64,000 bases of DNA from Anaerolineales bacterium. GTDB taxonomy: Bacteria > Chloroflexota > Anaerolineae > Anaerolineales > Villigracilaceae. Within the stretch, counting starts at the first letter, position 1. Each line of letters opens with the position of its first letter. The stretch covers positions 1 to 64,000 of the forward strand of contig JASEHI010000002.1 of assembly GCA_030018695.1 (NCBI GenBank). Direction: 5' to 3'. Of this stretch, positions 36,863-45,770 are shown piece by piece. A program made the position numbers and the translations under genes. The notes under the pieces are model-generated. The model searched no databases. It saw only the letters and a list, made by a program, of their open reading frames with translations, and was not told the origin of the DNA.

Positions 36863-38236
36863 ATGTCACCCTTCGAACAAATAGACGCCTATCTCGAAAG
36901 TCACCTCGACGAAAGCATCGCCGAACTTTCCCAACTGGTCGCCCAGCCCAGCGTCGGCGCGCAGAATTGGGGAATGAAGGAATGTGCCGCGCTGGTCGCC
37001 GGGATGCTGCGCAAGCGCGGCTTCACCGCCGAGATCATGCCCACCGGCAACGAATTCGGCGAGGGCGCGCCGGTCGTTTTAGGGGAGCGCAAGGGGAAGA
37101 GCGATAAAACCCTGCTGTTCTACAACCATTACGATGTCCAGCCGGCCGAGCCGCTGGAATTATGGGAGACGCCGCCCTTCGAGCCATCCCTGCGTGAGGG
37201 TAAACTCTTTGGCCGCGGCGTCAGCGATGACAAGGGCCACATCGTCAGCCGCCTGTTCGCCATTGACGCCCTGTTGAATGAGTTGAGTGAATTGCCCTGC
37301 AACGTCAAATTCATCATCGAAGGCGAAGAAGAAACCAGCAGCCTCCACCTGCACGATTTTGTGCGCCAGAACAAAGAACGGCTCAAGGCTGACGCCTGCA
37401 TCTGGGAATTTGGCGGCGTGGATCACGAGGAGACGCCGATACAGTACCTCGGTCTGCGCGGCATCTGCTACGTGGAACTCTCACTCGAAACCGCCAGCAC
37501 GGATGTCCATTCTGGCCTGGGCGGCTCGATCTTCCCCAACGCGGCCTGGAGACTGGTTTGGGCGCTGAATACGCTTAAAGGGCCGGATGAGCGCATCCGC
37601 ATCCCCGGTCATTACGATAACGTCAAGCCGCCCAGCGCCCGCGACCGCGAACTTATGGCCGCCCTGCCCGAAACCGCCAACGAGTACATGACGCGTTACG
37701 GCTTGAAAAACTTTGTGCGCGGCCTGAGCGGCGGCGTGGAACTGCGCCTGGCCGAGGTTTTCGAGCCGACCTGCACCATCTGCGGGCTGACTTCCGGCTA
37801 CCAGGGCAGCGGCTCGAAAACCGTCCAACCGGCGCAGGCCTCGGCCAAAGTAGACTTCCGCCTCGTCCCCGACCAGACTCCTGAGGAAATCCTCGCCAAG
37901 CTGCGCGCCCATCTGGACGCTGAAGGTTTCGAGGATGTTCAGGTCGAATACCTGGGCGGCGAACCTGCGGCGCGCACCGACCCGGATGACCCGTTCATCA
38001 AACTGGTCGTCGAGACCGCAGGCGAAGTCTATGGCGCGCCGATGCAACTAGTCCCGCTAGTGGGCGGTTCCGGGCCAAACGCCCCATTTATTCACGAGCT
38101 CGGTCTGCCGGTCGCCACGGCCGGGCTGGGCTACCCGGATACGCGCGCTCATGCGCCCAACGAGAATATCCGCATTGATCTGTACCTGAAACACGCCAAA
38201 CACATGGCGCGGCTGATGGTGGAGTTTGGGAAATAG
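36863..38236 (+). CDS. M20/M28-family dipeptidase
   Basis: TLLFYNHYDVQPAEP, LFGRGVSDDKGHIVSRL, EGEEETSS, GGSGPNAPFIHELGLP. Confidence 0.92.
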   Translation: MSPFEQIDAYLESHLDESIAELSQLVAQPSVGAQNWGMKECAALVAGMLRKRGFTAEIMPTGNEFGEGAPVVLGERKGKSDKTLLFYNHYDVQPAEPLELWETPPFEPSLREGKLFGRGVSDDKGHIVSRLFAIDALLNELSELPCNVKFIIEGEEETSSLHLHDFVRQNKERLKADACIWEFGGVDHEETPIQYLGLRGICYVELSLETASTDVHSGLGGSIFPNAAWRLVWALNTLKGPDERIRIPGHYDNVKPPSARDRELMAALPETANEYMTRYGLKNFVRGLSGGVELRLAEVFEPTCTICGLTSGYQGSGSKTVQPAQASAKVDFRLVPDQTPEEILAKLRAHLDAEGFEDVQVEYLGGEPAARTDPDDPFIKLVVETAGEVYGAPMQLVPLVGGSGPNAPFIHELGLPVATAGLGYPDTRAHAPNENIRIDLYLKHAKHMARLMVEFGK

Positions 38237-38313
38237 ACCCCCTCCCTGCCTCCCCCATTTTCCGCGCCAGCAATTGTGCTATACTTCGTTTGCCCATGGA
38301 AAGGCAGGTAGAA

Positions 38314-38541
38314 ATGGTAGTAAACGTAAATTACGACGATGCGAAAACCAAATTCCAAGATTTGCTCGAAGCTGCCATGCGCGGAGATAAAGTCATCATC
38401 ACAAAAAACGGCAGGCAGATCGTTCAACTGATGCCGATGAAAAGCGCGCCCAAACCAAAATTTGGAAGCGCAAAGGGGAAGATCAAATTTGCCAAGGATT
38501 TCGATGAGCCATTGGAAGATTTTCGCGAGTACATGTCATGA
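38314..38541 (+). CDS. Phd-type antitoxin
   Basis: VVNVNYDDAKTKFQDLLEAAMRGDKVIITKNGRQIVQLMPM. Confidence 0.82.
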   Translation: MVVNVNYDDAKTKFQDLLEAAMRGDKVIITKNGRQIVQLMPMKSAPKPKFGSAKGKIKFAKDFDEPLEDFREYMS

Positions 38542-38924
38542 ATTTGTTGCTGGATACCCACGCTTTTCTTTGGTTCATTGCGGGAGATTCAAGCCTGAGC
38601 CAATCGGCGCGTTCAGCCATCGAAGACCTGAACAATAACCGTTACCTGAGCGTGGCAAGTCTATGGGAAATCGCCATTAAAGTTAGCGTCGAAAAGCTCG
38701 AACTGAGCGAGCCATACGAAGTTCTAATTCCCGAACAACTCGTTGAAAACCGAATCGAACCGCTGGCAATTTCCGTCGAACACACGGCAATGGTCGCGTC
38801 CATGCCATTTCACCACCGCGACCCATTCGACAGGCTGATCGCCGCGCAAGCCAAAATCGGGCAACTGACCCTGGTCAGCGCGGACGCTGTGTTCAACGCT
38901 TACGAAGTAAACCGCCTTTGGTGA
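38538..38924 (+). CDS. PIN-domain toxin (VapC-like)
   Basis: NLLLDTHAFLWFIAGDSSLS...HHRDPFDRLIAAQAKIGQLTLVSAD; ATGA overlap. Confidence 0.9.
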   Translation: MNLLLDTHAFLWFIAGDSSLSQSARSAIEDLNNNRYLSVASLWEIAIKVSVEKLELSEPYEVLIPEQLVENRIEPLAISVEHTAMVASMPFHHRDPFDRLIAAQAKIGQLTLVSADAVFNAYEVNRLW

Positions 38925-38937
38925 TTTCTTCAAAACA

Positions 38938-38983
38938 ATCTCGCCCCATGGCTTGATTCAGCGGGGCGATTTTCTTTCCACAA
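38938..38983 (+). terminator. Terminator-like hairpin
   Basis: tcgcccc...ggggcga followed by ttttcttt; similar one at 39697..39738. Confidence 0.7.
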
Positions 38984-39168
38984 ACAACATCCATGACCAA
39001 CTCCCCATTCACATCCCAACTCCTCATTCCCCTCCCCTCGCGAAGCATCCCCTTGGGACAAATTCGACACCCGAATTCCTGTTCGCATCCCAACTACCCT
39101 TGTCGCATTTGCCCTTACAGGGTGCTCCGCGAGGGGAGGACGGGTGGGGGTTCCAAAGGCGGACACCT

Positions 39169-39203
39169 TGACCAAGCCTATCTCCAAGCAGAAAAGAATA
39201 TGC
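39169..39203 (+). pseudogene. 5' remnant of the LRR-ROCO gene, copy A
   Basis: Reads LDQAYLQAEKNMLYF*, preceded by caaaggcgga as at 40088 and 40968. Confidence 0.55.
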
Positions 39204-39234
39204 TATACTTTTGATCATCAGCAAGGAGTTTCTT

Positions 39235-39432
39235 ATGACTATTACCGAACTGGAACAAGCCGTAACTCAATTATCTGAAAAGGAATTAGACCGCTTCCGC
39301 GCCTGGTTTGACGAATACTATGCCGAACTCTGGGACAAGCAGATCGAAGAAGACGCAAAAGCGGGACGACTCGACAGAATCATTGCGGAAGTGGACGCAG
39401 AATACGACGCGGGGTTGAGCAAACCTTTATGA
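39235..39432 (+). CDS. Antitoxin of RelE/ParE-type module
   Basis: 66 aa; ITELEQAVTQLSEKELDRFRAWFDEYYAELWDKQIEEDAKAGRLD. Confidence 0.75.
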   Translation: MTITELEQAVTQLSEKELDRFRAWFDEYYAELWDKQIEEDAKAGRLDRIIAEVDAEYDAGLSKPL

Positions 39433-39692
39433 ACCACCGCACTCTGCCTCGCTTCTGGCAACTTTACCAACAACTTCCAAAAGAAGCGCGCGAGTTGGCG
39501 GACAAGAACTTCGACCTTCTCAAGTCTGATCCCTATCACCCATCACTCCACTTCAAGAAGGTTGACGATGTCAGAAAACTCTGGTCGGTGCGCGTTGGCC
39601 TGCACTATCGCGCCGTGGGCAGGGAAAAACCAGATGGCATCGTCTGGTTTTGGATCGGCCTGCACTCCGAATATGAGAAGATGATCGGATAG
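39429..39692 (+). CDS. RelE/ParE-superfamily toxin
   Basis: FKKVDDVRKLWSVRVGLHYRAVGREKPDGIVWFWIGLHSEYEKMI; ATGA overlap with antitoxin. Confidence 0.85.
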   Translation: MNHRTLPRFWQLYQQLPKEARELADKNFDLLKSDPYHPSLHFKKVDDVRKLWSVRVGLHYRAVGREKPDGIVWFWIGLHSEYEKMIG

Positions 39693-39696
39693 TTTC

Positions 39697-39738
39697 AAAT
39701 CGCCCTGAGCGGACATCTGCGCGGGGCGATTTTCTTTC
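39697..39738 (+). terminator. Terminator-like hairpin
   Basis: atcgccc...gcggggcgat followed by tttctttcc. Confidence 0.7.
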
Positions 39739-39892
39739 CACACAAAACACCCCATGACTTCCCATTCATTTTCATCCCAACTTCTCATTCCCCTCCCCCA
39801 AATCCGCTCTTCGATTTGGGGGAGGACGGGAGGGGATCTCGTCACCAACCATCCACGAATAAAACCTTCCACGAATACTCGAACGCGCGCCG

Positions 39893-40014
39893 GTAACCTC
39901 TCAAAAAGAAGGGGAAACGTCCCGAAGGTTTCCTCGAAAAAACTGGTTGAGCCGCTCAAACCTTCGGGACGGTATGCCGCCATCCCCAAGTTATTGAGAA
40001 GTTATTGAGAAGAT
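39893..40014. mobile_element. Small palindromic insertion with 10-bp flanking direct repeat acgcgcgccg
   Basis: Interrupts a repeat whose uninterrupted copy is at 40858..40966; contains acgtcccgaaggtt...aaccttcgggacggt core. Confidence 0.65.
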
Positions 40015-40087
40015 ACGCGCGCCGTCGTTATTCGAGCATTCGTGACTCCATTCGTGGACGGTATCCACCTCACCAAAGGCGGACAGC

Positions 40088-40165
40088 ATGGTGCATGACC
40101 AAGCCTACCTCCAAGCCGAACAAAAAATCCGACAAGCCCTGCAATCGGGCGCAACAGGAGCCTAA
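40088..40165 (+). pseudogene. 5' remnant of the LRR-ROCO gene, copy B (25-codon ORF)
   Basis: MVHDQAYLQAEQKIRQALQSGATGA* vs MPKDAAYLQAENKIQQALRSDATEL at 40968. Confidence 0.7.
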
Positions 40166-40504
40166 ATGATACACACCCTGCGTGAAAAAGCATCGCCCAG
40201 TCAGGTAAAAGATATGTTGCAAGAATACGACACCATGATCAAAATCGTCGTTGACATTCGCCAGCGCATTTTGTCGGGAGGCGGGGAAATGCACGCCGAC
40301 TGTGAAACGGTATTACTGGAAGGCGGCAGTGAGCAGGACGATCTTTGGGGCGCGAACTGGTATCCAGCGGAGGAACGAATCGAATTTGAGTCTCTTATCA
40401 ACATCCGTCCGCGTTTGGGAAATCGCAGTATCATTCTTCAAGACGAGAACCTCCGCAAGCAAGTGGAGGAAGTGACCCGTGCAATTCTTGGAGGTGTGCA
40501 ATGA
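40166..40504 (+). CDS. DUF5674-like protein
   Basis: IKIVVDIRQRILSGGGEMHADCETVLLEGGSEQDDLWGANWYPAEERIEFESLINIRPRLGN. Confidence 0.7.
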   Translation: MIHTLREKASPSQVKDMLQEYDTMIKIVVDIRQRILSGGGEMHADCETVLLEGGSEQDDLWGANWYPAEERIEFESLINIRPRLGNRSIILQDENLRKQVEEVTRAILGGVQ

Positions 40505-40845
40505 CTGACCGCGAAAAACTCAAACAACGCTTCCTGCGCGACCCGCTCGAAAGAAGACTCGGCGGACTCGCCGCCACCCTGGCGCGGATTTCCTCCAGCG
40601 CGCGTAATTCCGAATCCCCCGTCATCGTGGAAAACCTGCTGGACGAAGCCAAGCATCTCATCGAGTGGACAGCCGCAGACGCCGAAGCCGAGACCGCCGC
40701 CGAACTGGTGCAAATCCAGCGCTTGATCACACTTTGGCAAAAATCATGGAAAACCGCCATGCAGGACAAAACACAGCGCACCCTGCTTTCCACCCTCGCC
40801 AAAGAATGGTCGGACAAGGCTTTGCAAAGTTCAGGATTGATTTGA
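40501..40845 (+). CDS. Hypothetical helical protein coupled to the DUF5674-like gene
   Basis: 114 aa, ATGA overlap with upstream gene. Confidence 0.6.
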   Translation: MTDREKLKQRFLRDPLERRLGGLAATLARISSSARNSESPVIVENLLDEAKHLIEWTAADAEAETAAELVQIQRLITLWQKSWKTAMQDKTQRTLLSTLAKEWSDKALQSSGLI

Positions 40846-40857
40846 AATGAACAACAC

Positions 40858-40966
40858 AAACCATCCACGAATAAAACCCTCCACGAATACTCGAACGCGC
40901 CCCGTCGTTATTCGAGCATTCGTGGCCCCATTCGTGGACGGTATCCACCTCACCAAAGGCGGATAA
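40858..40966. repeat. Direct repeat, uninterrupted copy (ccatccacgaataaaacc...ccaaaggcgga)
   Basis: Other copy at 39848..39892 plus 40015..40084, split by the insertion. Confidence 0.85.
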
Positions 40967-40967
40967 C

Positions 40968-43766
40968 ATGCCAAAAGACGCAGCCTACCTCCAAGCAGAA
41001 AATAAAATCCAACAAGCCCTGCGATCGGACGCAACGGAACTTGACCTCAGCATAAACGAAAGCACTTCACATATAAATTATCAGTTGCTCACTGAATTAC
41101 CAGAGTCAGTCGAACAACTCACACAATTACAATCGCTGGATCTCTCCAACAACTTATTATCAGCATTGCCAGAGTCGTTGGGGCAACTCACGCAGTTGCA
41201 GTCGCTGTATCTTGGCGGCAACCAACTGACAGCATTGCCAGAGTCGTTGGGGCAACTCACGCAATTGCAGTCGCTGTATCTTGGCGGCAACCAACTGACA
41301 GCATTGCCAGAGTCGCTCGGCAATCTAACACAGTTGAAGCGGTTGCATCTCCATACCAACCAACTGACAGTATTACCAGAGTCGCTCGGTAGTCTCACGG
41401 AGTTGCAGTCGTTGAATCTCTCCTACAACCAACTGACTGACCTTCCTCCTTCTCTTGCCCAACTTAAGCATCTGATCGAACTCCCTCTCCAAGGCAACCC
41501 CCTCAACCCCGCCTTGCAAAGCGCATACAAACAAGGTCTGCCCGCGGTTATGGCATACCTCCGCAGTCTCGAACAAAACGCCGAGCCGCTCTACGAAGCC
41601 AAACTGGTGCTGGTCGGCGAAGGCAACGTCGGCAAGACCACCCTGCTCAAAGCGTTGAAGGGCAAGAAGGGTAAACAAGCGCCAAAAAAAGGAGAACTCA
41701 CTACGCATGGCGTCGAAATTGATATTCAGGCTCTGCAATTGCCACATCCCACAAAAAGAAAAATCAAAATACAACTCAATACCTGGGATTTTGGTGGGCA
41801 ATATGTCTATCGCGTCACGCACCAGTTTTTCTTCAGCCGCCGTTCGCTCTACCTGCTGGTCTGGGAGCCGCGCCGCGGCGTCCAGCAATGTCAGGTGGAA
41901 GACTGGCTGAACATGATCCGCCTGCGGGTCGGGGTCGACGCGCGCGTCATCATCGTCTCCACGCACTGCAAAACGGGCGAGCGCATCGCGCGCATTGACA
42001 AACCCGTTCTCATGCAGCAATACGGCGAGATGATCGTCGGCTTTCACGAAGTGGACAGCCTCGTCCCCGACCCAGCCACAGGCGAGATGGTCGGCATCGC
42101 CGAGTTGAAAAAGATCATCGCCGAACACGCCTCAAAACTCGAACAAATGGGGATGCTTTTCAATAACGACTGGAAAGCCGCCCGCGACGAACTGCTCGCC
42201 CGCCCCGAACCGCGCATCTCTTACGGGACTTTTAGTGGAGTCTGCGCCGCACGCGGCTTGAGCCAGATCGAGGCAGACACCCTCGCCCACCTGATGCACG
42301 ACCTCGGCTACATCGTCCATTACAGCGACGACGAAAGCCTTTGCGACGACGTCATCCTGAAACCCGAATGGCTGACCAAAGCCATCGGCTTCGTGCTGGA
42401 AGACCGCGCCACAGCGGAAAGCGAAGGAATTTTGCCTGATAACCACTTACACCAGGTCTGGCATGACCATCCCTTTCCAAATGAACCACGTTACCAATCT
42501 ACCTTGTACCCGTTTTTCCTGCGCCTGATGGAAAAGTACGATGTTTCCTATCGCCTCCCCGAAGACCGCCACGCGAGTCTGGTTGCCCAGCACGTCCCGC
42601 AAGTCCGCCCCGCCCTCCCCTGGCTGCCCGAAGAGAATCCGCCCAAAAACCTGCGCCGCATTGCCATGATCTGCGCCATGGAAGAAGACCCGCCCGGCCT
42701 CGTCCCGTGGATGATCGTCCGCACCCATGATTATGCATCTGAGAAAAACAATCATCGTCTGCACTGGCAAAAGGGAATGTTCTTGAATCATGCGCCGCAC
42801 GGCGAAGCCATGCTCGAAAAACGCGGGCGCGAATTCCACGTCTACGCCCAGGCGGATTGGCCTGAATATTTCATGAACGTCCTGCAACATACCTTGCAAA
42901 AACTCATCACCGACAACTGGCCCGGCATGGAAGGACGTTATCGTTTTATGGTTCCTTGTCCAGAAATTATTGACGGTGAGCCATGCAAAGGAAGATTCAA
43001 CATTCACGCTTTGCGCCAATTTTTAATGCGAGGGATTCGAGAATATCCTTGTCAGGAATGTTTCACCCCACATTCGATCACTGAATTGCTAATGGGCTTT
43101 GAAGATCGCCCAGTTGATGTTCAACTGCGAGAGATTAACCAGCGTCTTACAGGCCTGGACAGTCGTATTGCCAATTACTTCATGGCTACCATGCACGCCA
43201 TCGCCGACGAAGCCAAGCATGGTCCGCGCCTATTCACTTTCCGCTCGCGTGATGCTGGACTTTCTCCAAAACAATTTTTCGCACGCCCGCTGGAACTTCA
43301 ATTATGGTGTGAGCATGAAGGCCGTCCGCATCCCGTTATCGAATCTGGCAAAGGCGTTTACAAGATTGACCAGCCTCACAAATGGGTCACTCAGATTGCG
43401 CCTTACGCCAATTTCGTGCTGGATGTGTTGAAGACGTTTGCGCCGATGGCTGCGCCAGCAATCAGTATTTTCAAAGATCCCAAGATAATCGAGAAATGGA
43501 AAGATGAAATTGATCTGACGAAAGCCATCATTGGCAAACTGCCCGACGAGATCAAAACCCCCGACCGTCCCATGCTTCAAAGAGGCCTCGTCAGCGAACC
43601 CGAACGCTCCGGCATCCTCGCGCTCCATCGCCTGCTCCACGAAATAGATCCCACACAGGATCGGATTGGGCTTCACCGCGTCGCCACCTACACCGGCGAT
43701 TATCGCTGGCTGTGCGACCATCACTACGCGGCCTGGCAGCCGAATATCCCTGACACGATCAAGTAA
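40968..43766 (+). CDS. LRR-ROCO (Roc-COR GTPase) protein
   Basis: Leucine-rich repeats, P-loop LVGEGNVGKTTLLKAL, TWDFGGQYVY switch-II, STHCKTGE region, COR-like segment. Confidence 0.9.
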   Translation: MPKDAAYLQAENKIQQALRSDATELDLSINESTSHINYQLLTELPESVEQLTQLQSLDLSNNLLSALPESLGQLTQLQSLYLGGNQLTALPESLGQLTQLQSLYLGGNQLTALPESLGNLTQLKRLHLHTNQLTVLPESLGSLTELQSLNLSYNQLTDLPPSLAQLKHLIELPLQGNPLNPALQSAYKQGLPAVMAYLRSLEQNAEPLYEAKLVLVGEGNVGKTTLLKALKGKKGKQAPKKGELTTHGVEIDIQALQLPHPTKRKIKIQLNTWDFGGQYVYRVTHQFFFSRRSLYLLVWEPRRGVQQCQVEDWLNMIRLRVGVDARVIIVSTHCKTGERIARIDKPVLMQQYGEMIVGFHEVDSLVPDPATGEMVGIAELKKIIAEHASKLEQMGMLFNNDWKAARDELLARPEPRISYGTFSGVCAARGLSQIEADTLAHLMHDLGYIVHYSDDESLCDDVILKPEWLTKAIGFVLEDRATAESEGILPDNHLHQVWHDHPFPNEPRYQSTLYPFFLRLMEKYDVSYRLPEDRHASLVAQHVPQVRPALPWLPEENPPKNLRRIAMICAMEEDPPGLVPWMIVRTHDYASEKNNHRLHWQKGMFLNHAPHGEAMLEKRGREFHVYAQADWPEYFMNVLQHTLQKLITDNWPGMEGRYRFMVPCPEIIDGEPCKGRFNIHALRQFLMRGIREYPCQECFTPHSITELLMGFEDRPVDVQLREINQRLTGLDSRIANYFMATMHAIADEAKHGPRLFTFRSRDAGLSPKQFFARPLELQLWCEHEGRPHPVIESGKGVYKIDQPHKWVTQIAPYANFVLDVLKTFAPMAAPAISIFKDPKIIEKWKDEIDLTKAIIGKLPDEIKTPDRPMLQRGLVSEPERSGILALHRLLHEIDPTQDRIGLHRVATYTGDYRWLCDHHYAAWQPNIPDTIK

Positions 43767-43793
43767 CCTTTAACAGGTGACGGTCACTTATGT

Positions 43794-44510
43794 TTATTTC
43801 GCCCTCAGCGCCTTCACTTCCTCCGCCGTCAGCCGCCGCCAATGGCCCGGCTTCAACAGACCGAGATGCAGGCTGCCGATGCGCACGCGGATGATCTTCA
43901 CCACCGGCAAGCCCAACAGGGAACCGATCTCGCGTATCTGCCGTTTGCGTCCCTCCTGCATGACGATGCGCAGCCAGCTTCCCTTGCCTTTGGTGTTTTC
44001 CAGGCGGACATCCGCCGGGGCGGTGCGCTCCCCTTCTGCCAACACCACGCCGCGCCGCCAGGCTGCCAGTTGCTCCGCGTCGGGATGCCTCGCTACCAAA
44101 ACCCGGTATTCTTTCTCGTGCCCATAGCGCGGATGCGTCAGGCGGTTGGCCAGTTCGCCATCGTTGGTCATCAGAATCAGACCCTCGCTATCGAAGTCAA
44201 GACGACCGACCGGATAAAGCCGCTCGCGCATCGGGATCAAATCGCGCACGGTCTGGCGCGTGTCGCCCGCTTCCGCTTCGACCGTTGACAAAACATAGCG
44301 CGGTTTGTGGAGTGCAAGATAGATTTTCTGCTCGGCCGGCTTGATTGGCCGGCCGTCCACTGTGATTTTGTCAACTCGAGAATCGACTTTCTGACCGATG
44401 CCAGCAACCTCACCGTTGACCCGCACGCGGCCAGCGATGATCAACTCTTCGCAACTGCGCCGGGAGCCAAGCCCGGCGCGGGCCATGATTTTCTGTAAGC
44501 GTTCTTCCAT
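43794..44510 (-). CDS. RluB/RsuA-family pseudouridine synthase
   Basis: ERLQKIMARAGLGSRRSCEELI...LYPVGRLDFDSEGLILMTNDGELANRLTHPRYGHEKEY. Confidence 0.93.
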   Translation of the reverse strand: MEERLQKIMARAGLGSRRSCEELIIAGRVRVNGEVAGIGQKVDSRVDKITVDGRPIKPAEQKIYLALHKPRYVLSTVEAEAGDTRQTVRDLIPMRERLYPVGRLDFDSEGLILMTNDGELANRLTHPRYGHEKEYRVLVARHPDAEQLAAWRRGVVLAEGERTAPADVRLENTKGKGSWLRIVMQEGRKRQIREIGSLLGLPVVKIIRVRIGSLHLGLLKPGHWRRLTAEEVKALRAK

Positions 44511-44530
44511 ATTTCCTTTGTCGGTTCTTT

Positions 44531-45088
44531 CTATCCCTCGAGGGGAACTTCGCCATTCCCGTTTTCAGCCAGGTTCAAAGGCGGCAGTTCACTCAGTGAA
44601 CTGAGACCAAAATGCTGGAGGAAATCCGGCGTGACGCCATACAGGATCGGCCGCCCGGGGCCTTCGGCGCGCCCAAACTCCTGCACCAACCCCTTGCCGA
44701 ACAGACTCTTCATCACACCATCGCTATTGACGCCGCGCACCGCTTCCACCTGCGGGCGGGTGACCGGCTGCTGGTAAGCGATAATGGCCAGCGTCTCCAG
44801 CGCGGCGCGGCTCAGGTGGCTGGTTGACTCCAGGCCGAGGAAACGCTCGATCAGTTCAGCGGTTTCCGGGGCGGTGGTCAGTTGGACGCGTCCCGCGTGG
44901 CGCTGCAGACGCAGGCCACGCGTCCGCAGTGCTTCTTCCAGTTCGTCCAGGCCGGCTTCCGCCTCCGCAGCCGAAATTTCCAGCGCGGCTGCCAGTTGCG
45001 CCGGGGGGACCGGTTCCGCCGTAACGAAGAGCAAAGCTTCCAGAGAAGCGGCTAAATCCAACTTTTGGGGGTTTTTGGAATCGCTCAT
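44531..45088 (-). CDS. scpB: Segregation and condensation protein B
   Basis: LEALLFVTAEPVPPAQLAAAL...LSRAALETLAIIAYQQPVTRPQVEAVRGVNSDGVMKSL. Confidence 0.93.
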   Translation of the reverse strand: MSDSKNPQKLDLAASLEALLFVTAEPVPPAQLAAALEISAAEAEAGLDELEEALRTRGLRLQRHAGRVQLTTAPETAELIERFLGLESTSHLSRAALETLAIIAYQQPVTRPQVEAVRGVNSDGVMKSLFGKGLVQEFGRAEGPGRPILYGVTPDFLQHFGLSSLSELPPLNLAENGNGEVPLEG

Positions 45089-45090
45089 GC

Positions 45091-45096
45091 TATAAT
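45091..45096 (+). promoter_or_regulatory. -10 TATAAT upstream of 45201 gene
   Basis: catgcTATAATagc; hairpin caccggcg-gca-cgccggtg downstream at 45147-45165. Confidence 0.45.
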
Positions 45097-45200
45097 AGCT
45101 CCCGTGACACCGTTCGTCCACAGGATCGCTTCGCTGATGCCGCGAACACCGGCGGCACGCCGGTGCGAGACGGCAACGAATAACGCTTGGAGAAATATCA

Positions 45201-45767
45201 ATGATCGCTCAGAAAAAAATCATCCTGGTAGCACTCGCCCTGATGCTGGCGACCCTGGCCTGCGTGATCAATGTCGGCGGGCCGGCTTACCCGACCCCGG
45301 CCATCCCGATCTCGACTGAGGCTGTGGGCAGCCTGGATCAAGCCATCCAGACAGCTGTCGCCGCCGGTGCAGTGTCTGGCGAGGTGACGCTGGTCATCAC
45401 CGAAACCCAACTGACCTCCTACCTGGCCCTCAAGCTTCAGCAACAAAGCAGCCCTTTCATCACCAATCCACAAGTGTACTTGCGGGAAGGGCAAATCCGC
45501 ATCTACGGGACCGCAACACAAGGCAATTTCCAGGTTACGGTCAATTTCATCTTGACGGCTGGCGTTGATGAACAAGGCCAGTTGACAATTGTCTTGACCT
45601 CCGCCGACTTCGGCCCGTTGCCGGTCCCGAATGGCATGAAAGAGGCTGTCACGGCCATTATCGAGGAAGCCTACACCGGTTCTTTAGGCCCGCTCGCGAC
45701 TGGCTTCAGGCTGGAAAGCATCACGGTCGCAGATGGGGCCATGGTCATCGTCGGGCGGATAAAATAG
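45201..45767 (+). CDS. Exported lipoprotein-like protein
   Basis: MIAQKKIILVALALMLATLAC lipobox. Confidence 0.65.
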   Translation: MIAQKKIILVALALMLATLACVINVGGPAYPTPAIPISTEAVGSLDQAIQTAVAAGAVSGEVTLVITETQLTSYLALKLQQQSSPFITNPQVYLREGQIRIYGTATQGNFQVTVNFILTAGVDEQGQLTIVLTSADFGPLPVPNGMKEAVTAIIEEAYTGSLGPLATGFRLESITVADGAMVIVGRIK

Positions 45768-45770
45768 CGC

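Noticed and set aside
43770-43795. aggtgacggtcactta as a copy of the 4534 palindrome
   Set aside because: Only a short, imperfect match; likely chance.
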